64,000 bases of DNA from Natrinema halophilum (GCF_013402815.2 NZ_CP058601.1:868001-932000), one strand, 5' to 3'; shown: positions 27,024 through 37,194, numbered from the stretch's first letter. Numbers and translations: made by a program. The notes: generated from the sequence alone by a model not told the origin.

Positions 27024-27052
27024 AGACTGACGAGAACGGCGGTCGAGTGGGG

Positions 27053-27706
27053 CTACGGATCAGTTTCGGAGTCACCGCTTTCGTCGTGTTCGGCGGTCTC
27101 CGTGTCGACTGACCCGACCTCCATGTCGTCGCCGAACGCGACGACGTCGGCGTCCGAGTTTGACTCGTCGCTCGGCGTCGTGTCGTCGACGGTGATCGTG
27201 ACCGGTTCGACAGATTCCTCGAGTTCGGCTCCGGATTCCCGAGCGGAATTTCGGTCGAGAACGCGATCGAGTGTGAAAATAGTATTCAGTTCGCGCTGGA
27301 CTTGATCGACGACACCCCCGACTAGATCGCTTGGCTGAATCGCAGTGTATTCGTAGGGGTTGTTCCCGGCACCCTTGCTCGCGCGTTTTTCCCTCGTAAC
27401 GCGATCCTCGTCGTGCAGTTCAGCGAGCGCTTCGCGAACGGTGCTGGGATAGAGGCCGGTTCCCTTGGCAACCTCCTCGGAAGTACTACCGGGGCTTGCC
27501 AGCAGGTAGACGTAGATCTTTGCACGGGTTTCGGTATCGAGGATCCACGAAAGCAGGTCGACGATCCGCTGATCGAGTTCCTCGACGGCCGCGTTTCGCT
27601 CGGGTTCGCCCGCATCGGTCCCAACGAAGTCGGCCGGTTCCTCGAGCGGTTCATCTCCCTCCTCAGCGGCATCGACGGAATGCTCGTCGGTATCATCGGA
27701 ACTCAT
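27053..27706 (-). CDS. Winged-helix transcriptional regulator (TrmB-like HTH)
   Basis: This 217-residue protein has a central winged helix (about 50-125): RAKIYVYLLASPGSTSEEVA, then the recognition region TGLYPSTVREALAELHDEDR, then a wing. The N- and C-terminal thirds are acidic and low in complexity, the tail ending DESGDSETDP. There is no sugar-binding domain, so it is not a full TrmB. It is encoded just downstream of glutamate-cysteine ligase on the same strand (about 55 bases), so the two may be co-transcribed. Confidence 0.75.
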   Translation of the reverse strand: MSSDDTDEHSVDAAEEGDEPLEEPADFVGTDAGEPERNAAVEELDQRIVDLLSWILDTETRAKIYVYLLASPGSTSEEVAKGTGLYPSTVREALAELHDEDRVTREKRASKGAGNNPYEYTAIQPSDLVGGVVDQVQRELNTIFTLDRVLDRNSARESGAELEESVEPVTITVDDTTPSDESNSDADVVAFGDDMEVGSVDTETAEHDESGDSETDP

Positions 27707-27760
27707 GTGTCTACTCGTACAGGACGAAGTCTCGCGCGGAGTTAAACCTTTGTGGCGCGG

Positions 27761-28843
27761 TTATTCTGCGTCCAAAAAGAGCGACTCACACAGCGCGTCA
27801 GGCCCCTCCTTTTCGGACAAGCGCCGCTGTCGGTTTGCCCCGCTCTCCCGCTCGTAAACGCGTTTGATGCCATCGATTCCGAGTCGCTCACACTCCCGGT
27901 CGACCAGATCGCCGAGATCGACGGTGCCGTCGAGATCGCGGTCGATGAACGTTGCGTCTTGTCCGTAGCGGATGGCTCGCCATTTGTTCTCGTCGAGCAG
28001 TTCCCGACGATGGTGGTGGCCGTTTGCGCCGTCCTCGTACTCGTCTGCAAGCTCTTCGACGAGTGCATGGGCGTACTCGACGAATGCCAGGACGACGTCG
28101 GGGTCGGCCTGACTGTCCGGCGTCCGTACCTCGACGGTTCCGTGGGCGGTATGGGGTCGAACGTCGTACCACAGTTCACCGCGGTCGTTGATCGACTCCG
28201 TTTCGAGCATCAATCGTTCGAACCGGTCGAACGCCTCGAAATCCTCGAAATAGGTCGGCATTCCCGTGTTCGGTAGCGCTTCGAAAATCTTCGCTCGCGC
28301 GGACTGGAGTCCGGTGTCGAATCCGTTCCAGTACGGAGAGTTGGCAGAGAGCGCAAGCAAGACCGGCACGTACCATCGCAGTTCGTTCGCGATCCAGACC
28401 GCTTTGTCGGCGTCGTCGACCCCGATATGAACGTGGACTCCGGCGGTCGTGTTTCGGTGCTGCGGATACTGAATCCGGTCGAGTTGGGCCCGATAGCGAG
28501 GCTTGTCGGCGTGCTCGAGTTCCTGCCACTTCGCCAGTGGGTGGAGACCGGCGGCGGCGATTCTGTAGCCGTGCGCTTTTGCATGGTCGAGGAGGGCCTG
28601 CCGGATCGCAAGCAGTGACTCGCGGGCGTCGCCGAGGTCCTCTATCAGTGGCGTCTGGGTCTCGATCACGAACTTGAACAGTTCGTGGTCGAGTCGGTCC
28701 TCGAGTATCTCCGGCGGGTCGTATTCGTAGACGAGTTCGTCAGTCCCGCTGGTCGGACGGCCGTCCTTGTCGACGACGAAACACTCCTCTTCGATCCCCA
28801 GCGTCCCCATGCGCGTAAACGATTCTCGCGACCCGCGTTCCAT
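27761..28843 (-). CDS. gshA: Glutamate-cysteine ligase, GCS2 type
   Basis: This 360-residue cytoplasmic enzyme joins glutamate and cysteine to make gamma-glutamylcysteine, the main low-molecular-weight thiol of haloarchaea. GCS2 features are [13 protein letters not shown] near the N-terminus, the His-rich [13 protein letters not shown] segment, [18 protein letters not shown], and [17 protein letters not shown] use the ATG at 28843; the upstream frame (to 28897) is not conserved-looking. Length agrees with archaeal GshA. Gamma-glutamylcysteine is kept reduced by dedicated reductases elsewhere in these genomes; none is in this window. Confidence 0.92.
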   Translation of the reverse strand: MERGSRESFTRMGTLGIEEECFVVDKDGRPTSGTDELVYEYDPPEILEDRLDHELFKFVIETQTPLIEDLGDARESLLAIRQALLDHAKAHGYRIAAAGLHPLAKWQELEHADKPRYRAQLDRIQYPQHRNTTAGVHVHIGVDDADKAVWIANELRWYVPVLLALSANSPYWNGFDTGLQSARAKIFEALPNTGMPTYFEDFEAFDRFERLMLETESINDRGELWYDVRPHTAHGTVEVRTPDSQADPDVVLAFVEYAHALVEELADEYEDGANGHHHRRELLDENKWRAIRYGQDATFIDRDLDGTVDLGDLVDRECERLGIDGIKRVYERESGANRQRRLSEKEGPDALCESLFLDAE

Positions 28844-28938
28844 CGTAACGTGGTTTTGCCGCCGACAATAAATACGGTTTGGAGTCGGAGCGTTCAACCG
28901 GAACAGTAAGTCGAGCCACCCTGTCCCTGATCGTCGAG

Positions 28939-30534
28939 TCAGGTCGAGATCGATTCGGTTTCGGGCTCGACGTCCGCTTCGTGCGTCCGAAGTTTGAACT
29001 TCTGTACCTTACCGCTTGGATTCTTGGGGAGTTTGTCGACGAAATAGTACGTTCGCGGTCGCTTGAAGTCAGCGAGGTGATCGCTCTCGAGGGCGAATGC
29101 ATCGAGGTCCGACGCAGTGATGCTGTCGTCGGCGACGACGTACGCGACGACCTGCTCGCCCCATTCATCGTCGGGTTCGCCGACGATGGCCGCTTCTTCG
29201 ACGGCGTCGTGTGTAAACAGCACGTCCTCGATTTCGGACGGATAGATGTTCTCGCCGCCGGAAACGATCATGTCGTCTTTCCGGTCGACGACGTAGAGGT
29301 AGCCGTCGTCGTCGCGATAGCCCAGATCGCCGGTGTAGTACCACGTCGTCCCATCGGCTTCGCGCAACGAGTCTGCGGTCGCTTCAGGCCGGTTCCAGTA
29401 CTCGCGCATCGTACACGGACTGGCGATAAGGATTTCGCCGACGGCGCCTTCATCGACGACCTGTTCCGGATCCGCATCCGGTTCGACGATTCGCACGCGG
29501 TGATTGAGCGCGGGCAGGCCGGCCGATCCCTGTTTCGAAAGCTGATCTTCCGGGGCCTGAAAGACGCCCGCGGGTCCGATTTCGGTCATGCCGTAGGCTT
29601 GCAGGTAGTCATCGCAAAGGTGTTGCCTACAGTTTTCGAGAACCTGTTCGGGCATCGGCGCTGCGCCGTACAGGCCGAGTCGGAGCGAGGAGACGTCGAC
29701 GTCCATCTCGGCGGCGGTCAGCGAGAGTGCGTTCCAGGCTGTCGGTGCGGCGAATACGAGCGTAACGGCATGCGTTTCGATCGCCTCGAGGACGGCATTT
29801 GGTTCGAATTCGTGGTGGATCACGTTCGCCGCACCGCGGTGGACTCGCGGGAATAGGTTGCAGTGGAGTTCGGCGCAGTGATACAGCGGCATCATTGACA
29901 GTCCCACGTCGTCTCGAGTGAGATTCGACTCCGCGATACACAGCAGGTTGTGCTCGACCATGTCCCGATGTTCGTGGACGACTCCTTTCGGCTGGCCCGT
30001 CGTCCCGGACGTGTAGATGAAGGCGTACACGTCGTTTTCGTCGACGCGAACGTCGGGTCGGTCGGGCGACCCTGACTCGAGCATCTCGTAGAAACCGTCG
30101 GCATCCGACGGGGTATCCGCCCGGTCGTCGTCGATGAACACGTACTCGTCGACGGTCTCGAGGTTCGGTCGGGCACTCTCGACTGCCTCCCGAGTCGCTG
30201 ATTCGAAGAGGACCATCTCCGCCTCGGCGTCGGTGACGATGTACTCGATCTCGCCTGCTGGCAGGCGGAAGTTAAGCGGGGTAAAAACGGCGCCGATTTT
30301 CGCACACGCAAAGACGGTGAGTGCTATTTCTGACCCGTTGTAGAGCACGGTTGCTACCCGATCTCCTTTCTCGATTCCGGCCTCGAGTAGGGCGTTCGCG
30401 AGCCGATTTACCCGATCGTCGAAGTCGGCGTACGTCCACCGTTGGTCCTTGCGCGGATAGATGATCGCATCGCGATCCGGGTGTCGCTCGACAGTCCCCT
30501 CCAACGTGTCGCCCAAAGTGGGGTGCTCTGACAT
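28939..30534 (-). CDS. AMP-forming acyl-CoA synthetase (fatty-acid-CoA ligase family)
   Basis: This 531-residue ANL-superfamily enzyme activates a carboxylic acid as acyl-AMP and then acyl-CoA. The P-loop [16 protein letters not shown] (about residues 169-184), the A5 element [30 protein letters not shown], the hinge [19 protein letters not shown] and the catalytic Lys in [15 protein letters not shown] are all present. The sequence resembles the medium/long-chain AlkK type. Chain length cannot be read from sequence. It is probably a single-gene unit between gshA and the membrane protein. Confidence 0.92.
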   Translation of the reverse strand: MSEHPTLGDTLEGTVERHPDRDAIIYPRKDQRWTYADFDDRVNRLANALLEAGIEKGDRVATVLYNGSEIALTVFACAKIGAVFTPLNFRLPAGEIEYIVTDAEAEMVLFESATREAVESARPNLETVDEYVFIDDDRADTPSDADGFYEMLESGSPDRPDVRVDENDVYAFIYTSGTTGQPKGVVHEHRDMVEHNLLCIAESNLTRDDVGLSMMPLYHCAELHCNLFPRVHRGAANVIHHEFEPNAVLEAIETHAVTLVFAAPTAWNALSLTAAEMDVDVSSLRLGLYGAAPMPEQVLENCRQHLCDDYLQAYGMTEIGPAGVFQAPEDQLSKQGSAGLPALNHRVRIVEPDADPEQVVDEGAVGEILIASPCTMREYWNRPEATADSLREADGTTWYYTGDLGYRDDDGYLYVVDRKDDMIVSGGENIYPSEIEDVLFTHDAVEEAAIVGEPDDEWGEQVVAYVVADDSITASDLDAFALESDHLADFKRPRTYYFVDKLPKNPSGKVQKFKLRTHEADVEPETESIST

Positions 30535-30577
30535 ACCACGGAATACTACGTTCCCGCATATATTCTTTAATGAGCCC

Positions 30578-31888
30578 TCACGATGGAATTACGACCTTCT
30601 GTTTCACGTGTCCGTTCGAATCTCGAACCGTGAGCTCGTATTTTTCTTCCATCCAACCAGAGCCCCGTTCGGTAAGAGAAAGTTCGGGAATAGACAGTTC
30701 GTCATTCATACTTTCTCCCCTCTCTCCGTATATCTTTATTTTATCGGATTCAGAAACTTCGCTTTTCGGAGGGAATGTATATTCACTCGTCTGTTCTGCT
30801 GGCAAAGGAGCAACTTCGATACTCCATCCCGTTACATTTAATTTATCCCTGTAGTTATTTCCTAGCTCTATATACGGCTGTGCTGAATCTCCTTCTAATC
30901 GAACCGTCAGTGGTTCTCGGTCTATCCAGTACTGGATCACGTGCGAACCGATGTGGAGCAAGAAACTTAAAACGAGACCGACGATGATCGCGGACGCTAA
31001 CCGCCATCCCGGTGGCATCCCTTCTCTAAAAATGAAGTACACACCAACTGATTCGATTATTAAGACGGTGAAGGGGAGAAGGGAAAAATGAGATATCGGA
31101 TCGTGAAAAACAGATTTCCGTGCTCCCTGGCACCAATCAGTCGAGTCGCCATCTACGAGTCGTTCCGTGATCGAATAAGGGGTGAATTGGACGTGAACCG
31201 GGAAATACGAAATGCAGATAATGAGTAAAAAGAGAACCGTTACTATCCCCTCGTCCACCAGATACCCATGTGTGACCTCACTAGGTATCTCGTAGGAACC
31301 GTTTTGCTCGAGTGTCGACAGCAATTCGAGTACCACAATCGCGAACAAAAATAACGAAATAACGAGGGATATTACGGACGCGAACAGGACGTGAACTTTC
31401 CACGTGATCGACGTTGCATTGTATTCGATGTTTCGGATCACCGTATCCAGTACTTCGCGGTGCCACTGGTCCGTACTGGTTACCTTGTTCAATCTAGCGT
31501 TTGTTAAATCGATCTGATCGACACCTCGTCTGTATCGATACGGCGCAATAGCGAGCAGTGTGAAAAGGACCGAACTGCCGAAAAACACGATCCCCGATAT
31601 GAAGTAGGGCGAATCGGTGATGTAGTTGAGAAGAGAGGCACTTATCATCTCTCCGCCGCCTGATCCGAAAAACGACAACAGGGCAGCGAGGCCAGCGAAG
31701 ATACTCGAGCCGCCGACGAGGGATGCAAAAATCGTATTCGCCGTCGAATTGAGATTTTCTATGCGTTGGGCCTGTAATTCTTCGATTTTCTCTCCAGCCT
31801 CTACTGCAGATGAAAGTGGAGTGGAGGGTTCTGATGGAGTATCCTGACTTTTCTGTAGTCTTTTGAGAGTCCGACGGGAGATCCCCAT
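30578..31888 (-). CDS. Orphan multi-pass membrane protein
   Basis: From the ATG at 31888 the protein has 436 residues (MGISRRTLKRLQKSQDTP). An N-terminal amphipathic helix (VEAGEKIEELQAQRIENLNS) leads into about eight membrane helices, then a hydrophilic C-terminal domain of about 110 residues. The frame extends upstream to 32083, but that part is the antisense of a well-supported gene region. GC content is lower than in flanking housekeeping genes, which suggests later acquisition. I recognise no family. The helix-rich N-terminus plus a soluble C-terminal domain might indicate a sensor or effector, but there is no specific motif. Confidence 0.65.
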   Translation of the reverse strand: MGISRRTLKRLQKSQDTPSEPSTPLSSAVEAGEKIEELQAQRIENLNSTANTIFASLVGGSSIFAGLAALLSFFGSGGGEMISASLLNYITDSPYFISGIVFFGSSVLFTLLAIAPYRYRRGVDQIDLTNARLNKVTSTDQWHREVLDTVIRNIEYNATSITWKVHVLFASVISLVISLFLFAIVVLELLSTLEQNGSYEIPSEVTHGYLVDEGIVTVLFLLIICISYFPVHVQFTPYSITERLVDGDSTDWCQGARKSVFHDPISHFSLLPFTVLIIESVGVYFIFREGMPPGWRLASAIIVGLVLSFLLHIGSHVIQYWIDREPLTVRLEGDSAQPYIELGNNYRDKLNVTGWSIEVAPLPAEQTSEYTFPPKSEVSESDKIKIYGERGESMNDELSIPELSLTERGSGWMEEKYELTVRDSNGHVKQKVVIPS

Positions 31889-31961
31889 ACTAAATAGTTT
31901 TTGGCAATCACCATAAGCCTCACTCGAAACACGGTGTATACTGGTCAGTCGTGGGAGGTAG

Positions 31962-32102
31962 TCAAGTGATCCGTTCTCCGTCGGCGTCGAGCGCAACTTC
32001 ACAGTCGTCACAGAGACACCAGTCGAGCAACGGGTCGCGTTCGTCGATCGCCGCGCGACAGTCCGGGCACTGCAGCGGGGCATCGTCTCGAGGTCCGATC
32101 AT
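31962..32102 (-). CDS. Small zinc-ribbon protein
   Basis: The 46-residue protein starts at the ATG at 32102 and has two metal-binding knuckles, CPDC (12-15) and CLCDDC (34-39), separated by an acidic loop. Its ATG overlaps the TGA of the upstream PadR-like gene in an ATGA, so it is translationally coupled to it. Haloarchaea have many such micro zinc-finger proteins; the function is unknown. Confidence 0.65.
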   Translation of the reverse strand: MIGPRDDAPLQCPDCRAAIDERDPLLDWCLCDDCEVALDADGERIT

Positions 32103-32607
32103 ACGACCTCTTCGTTTACCCTTCGACCGCGCTCCCGCTCCGATCTGCCGCCGAGCGCGGTGGTCGACATCCCACAGGCGTCGGCTATGCGTTCGGCGCG
32201 TTGCAACAGAAGGGCGCAACCTTCGCCAGTCAACCGGTACTCGGTCGCGCGTTCGGCCGGGTGCTCGCGTCTCGAGAAGAGACCGCGACCGACGAGGACA
32301 GTCAGAGTCGGATACAGCCAGGTGCGATCGACCACGGGATAGGCCCGCTCGAGGGTGTGTGCGATTCCACGCTCGTCGCACCGTCTGCAGTCGCGCTCGC
32401 GACGGGCGATGGCCTCGAGGCAATCGCGCTGGAAGGCGGTGAGGGCGGTCCAGACGATTTTGCCGTCGGATCAGGGTCGGTTACGGGGTGGTACGTCTGC
32501 TCGAGCGGGGCGTTCAAGGCCCCGCGAACGTCGTCAATCATGGCTTCCAGGGTCGATTTGGGAGCTATCTGCGGTCTCGGTGTCTCCAGCACCGGGCCGT
32601 TTTCCAC
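32099..32607 (-). pseudogene. PadR-like winged-helix regulator, frameshifted
   Basis: The GTG-started frame at 32607 (MENGPVLETPRPQIAPKSTL) reads into VTDPDPTAK. At the TTTT run at 32458-32461 (AAAA on the coding strand) the PadR-like continuation lies one frame over: IVWTALTAFQRDCLEAIARR, then TLERAYPVVDRTWLYPTLTV, RGLFSRREHPAERATEYRLT. Adding one A restores a single 169-residue protein. The downstream frame has no in-frame start before the GTG at 32335. This is a genuine one-base lesion, a sequencing error in a homopolymer, or (less likely) programmed slippage. Confidence 0.7.
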
Positions 32608-32757
32608 GTTACTCTGACAATCGGGTTTGTTGAGAGCTCCTGGAGAAACTATAGTTTCTCAAAGTTTGTATAATTATCGATAGCGTCTGAACAATCTATC
32701 TAATATTTGTAGCTGCTTTCCGACGACGATTAGATACCGTGAGGGTATTCGAGTAAT

Positions 32758-33018
32758 ATGCGGATTTCTGCTGACTGGATGGTTCTCGCTGACGACAGGA
32801 TTCTCGAGTTTTTGGAAGAGAACGGACCACGATCGCCATCAAAGATCAAAAGTGAGGGTCCGATCCCGTTCTCCCGCCAACATATAAATAATCGCTGTAT
32901 GAAGTTGGAAAAGTATGGTCTGACCCAAAATATCGGAAATGGAGTATATACGATTACTGATACTGGCGAAAAGTATCTTCAAGGCGATTTAGACGGGAGA
33001 AAATTGGATAGAGGTTGA
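32758..33018 (+). CDS. PhiH1-repressor-like winged-helix protein
   Basis: This 86-residue DNA-binding protein contains ADDRILEFLEENGPRSPSKI, a recognition helix around FSRQHINNRCMKLEKYGL and a wing ending in YTITDTGEKYL. This layout matches the small haloarchaeal repressor-like winged helices related to the phiH1 virus repressor. Surrounding DNA is AT-rich. It stands alone and could regulate a neighbouring accessory gene or itself. Confidence 0.72.
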   Translation: MRISADWMVLADDRILEFLEENGPRSPSKIKSEGPIPFSRQHINNRCMKLEKYGLTQNIGNGVYTITDTGEKYLQGDLDGRKLDRG

Positions 33019-33546
33019 ATATGATAGTTGTGCCCGACCGTTAGTTCTCCATCGGTTGGACGATTCGCAAGCGGATCACCATCGAACATACCGCGGTGCA
33101 TGGATGACGATAGTGGTATTTCGGTGGAATGAACCAGTCGTGACGTCAGAGACGATATTACTCTGCTCAAGGTGGGAAACGTCCCCCTTTTCCCGGATTC
33201 GAGATCAAATAACTATTTTAACTTCATTATCAGAGATATCTGTAATCGACAAACTCGTTCTAATGGTGTCGGTTGAAAATGACCGACGATCATTTCGATC
33301 GTCGGAATGGAATGCTTTCGATAGACGTTCGACCGCACCACATTTTACTATTTAATAATTTAATCTATAAAATTATACCATTGAAAAAATAAAATTCTAT
33401 ATACACTGACGTATATGTGGCAACTGGCGAGAGTGTGAGAAACGGTATCAATCGAATCCACACGTATCGTGTTACGCTCAACCCGTGAACGTGCGACTCG
33501 AACGGGTTGGTGGCAGTCGAAACCATTCCCCTAACGAATAACACCG
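33019..33546. other. AT-rich spacer
   Basis: These 528 bases are markedly AT-rich, especially at 33340-33420, and contain no supportable gene. Together with the lower GC of flanking genes this marks a probable island or integration region. Confidence 0.5.
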
Positions 33547-34110
33547 ATGGATCAAGACATCACGCGGCGAAAGGCCATTCAAACCCTCTCGGTGGGTGGG
33601 ATTACGGTCGCACTCAGTGGTTGTCAGGGCATGTTAAGCGAGATGATAGATATGAACACAAATACACAAGACCGTCACGGACCGATGCGTACTGGACGAT
33701 TCACGGTTCAAATAAACGACACCGAAATTGCAGGGTTTCAACACGTAAAGATTCCAGGTAGTTCGACCGAACGTGATGAATATCGTGACGGCTCTGACCC
33801 CGACTACGAAAAGAAACTCTGGGGAAAAACGACCTACGACGAACTGGAACTGGTACGAGGATTCGTTCCCGGTGATCCTGTACTTCGGGAGTGGAAAGAT
33901 GACGTCATCGCGGGTAAGGTAGACTCAGGCCGAAAAAAAGTCACGGTCAGCCTGATGAACGAAGACGGTGAAGCAGTGATCGAATGGCAGTTTTCCAACT
34001 CGTGGATTACGGAGTATGAGCCGCCAGAACTGGATGCAAATGCTGAAGAAAACGTTGGTACGGAAGCAGTCACAGTCGCGTTCGACAAAATGGTACGCAC
34101 TGAGGTGTAA
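33547..34110 (+). CDS. Tat-signal lipoprotein with a phage tail-tube (gp19-like) fold
   Basis: The 187-residue protein begins with a Tat-type signal (DITRRKAIQTLSVGG) and a lipobox ending at Cys26 (VALSGC). From about residue 46 to the end it matches the conserved phage tail region/gp19 family: TGRFTVQINDTEIAGFQHV, YRDGSDPDYEKKLWGKT, ELELVRGFVPGD, WKDDVIAGKVD and VIEWQFSNSWITEYEPPEL. That family forms tube subunits of contractile tails and injection systems, normally assembled in the cytoplasm. A membrane-anchored extracellular version without sheath, baseplate or spike genes nearby is unusual. Its role is unknown. Confidence 0.8.
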   Translation: MDQDITRRKAIQTLSVGGITVALSGCQGMLSEMIDMNTNTQDRHGPMRTGRFTVQINDTEIAGFQHVKIPGSSTERDEYRDGSDPDYEKKLWGKTTYDELELVRGFVPGDPVLREWKDDVIAGKVDSGRKKVTVSLMNEDGEAVIEWQFSNSWITEYEPPELDANAEENVGTEAVTVAFDKMVRTEV

Positions 34111-34371
34111 GGAGACTCAGCGATGTACTTATCCGCAGGGGTTCCGCTATTTGAGAGCGTCGTTTCGACTTCGGAGGTCGGAACACAATCGCTATCTGAA
34201 ACTAGTAAGTGACTGAATCGCACCTCCAAAATTATATCATACTGGTTATAATAGTCCATTCGCTTTTGTGTATATGCGTTGTTTGATTGTGGTTACCTCA
34301 GCAATTCCGGGTTTTTCGGCATAGTGAATCAGAAAGACAGCAGGAATTACGACAGCAACCCCATCTCTGAC

Positions 34372-35007
34372 TTAGAGAGGCTGTGCCACAATTCCGAGGT
34401 GATCCGTATGGTACTCCTCGAGCCCCCTCGTCTCAACAAACTCATAGCCCTCCGAAAGCTCCTCCCGAACGTCATCGTACACAGCTGACGGCTCCCGAGT
34501 CACGTCCTCGCTCCGCGCCTTCACGGCCAACAGGAGCCGCCCGTCGTCGGCCAGAAAGCGCCGGTTCTCGAGCGCCACACGCGCCTGCCCCCGCGTCGCA
34601 ACGTCCTGGACGATCACGTCCACGTCCGATTCGACGACGTGGGCGTAGGTCTCCGGCTTCCGCGCGTCCTTGAGCAACGGAAAGAGCCGATCGCGAGATT
34701 TCGCGGCCTCGAGCAGATCGCGCGCCGGTCGCGCGGCGAACTCGACGGCGTAGGTGGGTCCCGCGAAATCGGCGACGTGACTCACGGTCGTCCCGCTCGC
34801 GGCACCCAGGTAGAGGACGGTCTCGCCTCCCTCGAGACCAGTGTCCATCCCCAGCTCGAGCATCGCACCGAGTTTCGACCGGTTCGGATTCCAGGCGCGC
34901 CACTCGCCGTCCGTCGGTTCGCCGTACACCGGCTCGCCGTGGGTCGCGAGTCGCTCATCTCCGTCGAACGAGCGGCGCTCGACCCCCGCCGGACGGTTGT
35001 CACTCAT
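34372..35007 (-). CDS. flpA: Fibrillarin-like rRNA/tRNA 2'-O-methyltransferase
   Basis: This 211-residue protein is the catalytic subunit of archaeal box C/D RNPs, methylating ribose 2'-OH on rRNA and tRNA using S-adenosylmethionine. Visible are the fibrillarin opening AWNPNRSKLGAMLE, the SAM-binding VLYLGAASGTTVSHVAD, YAVEFAARPARDL and VDVIVQDVATRGQA. The ATG at 35007 overlaps the nop5 stop by 8 bases; an upstream frame to 35034 is less likely. The nop5-flpA operon order is conserved in archaea. Confidence 0.95.
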   Translation of the reverse strand: MSDNRPAGVERRSFDGDERLATHGEPVYGEPTDGEWRAWNPNRSKLGAMLELGMDTGLEGGETVLYLGAASGTTVSHVADFAGPTYAVEFAARPARDLLEAAKSRDRLFPLLKDARKPETYAHVVESDVDVIVQDVATRGQARVALENRRFLADDGRLLLAVKARSEDVTREPSAVYDDVREELSEGYEFVETRGLEEYHTDHLGIVAQPL

Positions 35008-35887
35008 GGTCGACACCCCCGTCAGGTGCGGCATCGTCGTCTGACTCCTTCTCCGCAGTCCGGGCTTGAATCGTCTCGATCCGCTCAGCTAGTTCCGCTT
35101 CGAGTTCGGGCTTCGATTCGCCCGAGTAGTAATCGACGCGGGCCGCGATAGCGAGCTTGCCAGCGACTGCGCGGGCGGCTGACCCCCGGTCGTCGGGGTG
35201 CGTGCCGCGGACCGCGTCGTGCGTGTAGATAATTCCGTGTTTGGGTGACGGTGCGTGCCCCCGAAGGTGGGCGAATAGAGCGTCCTCCGCACCCAGGACC
35301 TGAATCGTTCCGCTCGGTTTCTTCGCCAGTTCCTCGAGGCCACCGGCGAGGGATATCAGTCGCGCTGCGAGGACCGGATCGCCGAGTGCACAGAGGTTTG
35401 GCGCAATGGCCGGCGTCCGCCGCTCGACGAATGCGCGCAGATCGTCGGCCTCGTCGGCCAAGTCGGCGATCCGTTCGGCGAGCGAACGAATCGCGGGCTC
35501 TGTCAGCGCGTCGCCGGATTCACCGCTTGCCACCGCTCTGGCGTACTCGACGCCGGTTCCCGCCTCGGGGTCTACAGTCCCGGCCCACTCGGCTAGCCGC
35601 TCTGCCAGTTCGTTGGCAGTTCGGTTACAGTCGTCCATCGCTCGGACCGCGTGGACGAGTTGACGGTCGTCGGCCTGCTCGCGTTCGGCCACCGCGGTCC
35701 GCGTCGCTGCGGTCGTCGCTTCGCGCAGAGCGTCGTAGTAGTCGTCCTCGTCGCTGGCGAATCCCGCCTCGAGCGCGAGAGCGGGCCAGTTCCGCGGTTC
35801 GTCGGAATTCCCCTCGCGAATCCCGGCTGCCATCGCGTCGGAATCGTCGCGTTCCGCGTCCGCGAACCACCCGTCCGTGTCGGTCAT
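35000..35887 (-). CDS. nop5: Nop5/Nop56-58 family C/D RNP core protein
   Basis: This 295-residue scaffold protein bridges fibrillarin and the L7Ae-bound box C/D guide RNA. The Nop domain is clear: IAPNLCALGDPVLAARLISLAGG, then LAKKPSGTIQVLGAEDALF, HGIIYTHDAV and a basic/acidic C-terminal tail. The N-terminal fibrillarin-binding domain and a central coiled coil (about 95-160) precede it. It is translated immediately before flpA. Confidence 0.94.
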   Translation of the reverse strand: MTDTDGWFADAERDDSDAMAAGIREGNSDEPRNWPALALEAGFASDEDDYYDALREATTAATRTAVAEREQADDRQLVHAVRAMDDCNRTANELAERLAEWAGTVDPEAGTGVEYARAVASGESGDALTEPAIRSLAERIADLADEADDLRAFVERRTPAIAPNLCALGDPVLAARLISLAGGLEELAKKPSGTIQVLGAEDALFAHLRGHAPSPKHGIIYTHDAVRGTHPDDRGSAARAVAGKLAIAARVDYYSGESKPELEAELAERIETIQARTAEKESDDDAAPDGGVDHE

Positions 35888-35966
35888 AGTCGCTCGTTCC
35901 CGCCCGGGGCGATTAAAGCCCCCGTTCGCGATCGGTCACCGGTTGGGAACCCGGGAAAATGGCGAT

Positions 35967-37094
35967 TCAGACGCCGAACGTCGCCCGCAACATGTCGCGA
36001 GTGCCGGGTCCGAGGCCGACGGCGACGACGGTAATCATGAGCAAGATCGCATAGCGAGGGTTCTCTTCGAACACGGTATCGTCGAAGATCCAGATGATGA
36101 AGATGGCGGCGGCGACTTTCACCAACAGGAACGGCCAGGCGGAGCCGATCGTCGAAACGATGTCGGCGGGCAAAACGTCCGCCGTCGTATTGGCGATCGC
36201 TCGGTTAATCGGGTGCTTCGGAACGAGATTAGCGGGCAATCCGAGCGAGGTCGCCCAGTCGAGGCCGACGACGTTTGCGACCCCGTCGACCGCGTGGGCC
36301 CAGATGACGATAATCCCCATGTTCCGCGTCCCGCGGTTCAGTTCCGGAGCATACCGTTCGATCCCGACCCAGGTGATCATGGTAGTGAGGGTGGCACCCA
36401 CGAGGATGACGAGGGGAATCAGGGGGTGGAATTCCGCGTACGGCTCCGTTGCGGCGATGTACGCGAGGTAGACGATTGCGATCGTCAGCAGCGCCGTTCC
36501 GATTCCGGCCAGTGGGTACTCATAGCCAGTGACGTAGTCGTTGCGCTCGAGCCAGACCGAGCTCACCACCGCGATGAGGGCGATGAAGAAGACGGTGAAG
36601 TAGATGAGCGGACTGATGATGAAGCCGGACCACGGGAGCTGGATGGCCATTTCGCCGGTCGCTTCGAACGAGGCCGCGTTCGCATCTTCGACGACTCGTA
36701 GCGCGCCGCCGAAGAGCATGAACGGGAACAGGGCGAAAAAGCCAGCCCGGTAACGGTCGATCTCGAGGCGACGAATGAGGAAGACGACCCCGACCAACAG
36801 TAAGACCAGTGTCGGGATGTAGCCGCTATAGGAGACGAACGTGTAACCGGGTTCAGCGGTTGGACCGGGATCAGCGGGTGCCTGGCCGCAAGGAACCTGT
36901 TGGCCGTCGGCCCAGGTGACGCAGTTCCAGCTGTGAGCATCGGCCACGACCGGACCCCAGAAATACTGCCAGATGATGTCGACGTACACCCGCTGCGGGA
37001 ACAGGACAGCGCCGAGAACCACGACGGCAACGAGACTCGCGACGGTCGCGGCCCAGACGCGTTCGGGCCCGATCCGATCGATGAAGTCGTCCAT
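35967..37094 (-). CDS. DUF63-family membrane protein
   Basis: This 375-residue archaeal membrane protein has about nine hydrophobic helices. It matches DUF63 with motifs such as [18 protein letters not shown] near the N-terminus, [11 protein letters not shown], and [16 protein letters not shown]63 proteins are widespread in archaea and have no established function. Two Cys in the first loop ([14 protein letters not shown]) could form an extracytoplasmic disulfide. It is encoded next to the C/D RNP pair but separated by 80 bases. Confidence 0.88.
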   Translation of the reverse strand: MDDFIDRIGPERVWAATVASLVAVVVLGAVLFPQRVYVDIIWQYFWGPVVADAHSWNCVTWADGQQVPCGQAPADPGPTAEPGYTFVSYSGYIPTLVLLLVGVVFLIRRLEIDRYRAGFFALFPFMLFGGALRVVEDANAASFEATGEMAIQLPWSGFIISPLIYFTVFFIALIAVVSSVWLERNDYVTGYEYPLAGIGTALLTIAIVYLAYIAATEPYAEFHPLIPLVILVGATLTTMITWVGIERYAPELNRGTRNMGIIVIWAHAVDGVANVVGLDWATSLGLPANLVPKHPINRAIANTTADVLPADIVSTIGSAWPFLLVKVAAAIFIIWIFDDTVFEENPRYAILLMITVVAVGLGPGTRDMLRATFGV

Positions 37095-37194
37095 ACCCGA
37101 ATGCCCTACCGGGAGCGCTTACCGTTTCCGATTTTCACCGCGCGTGACTGTTCGATCGCCGAGCACTGACCAATCACGGAGGTCAAAGCACGGC

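Noticed and set aside
31962-32423. 153-codon minus-strand frame as one protein
   Set aside because: Only its last 46 residues (zinc ribbon, own ATG in an ATGA overlap) look real; the rest is out of frame with the PadR-like gene.
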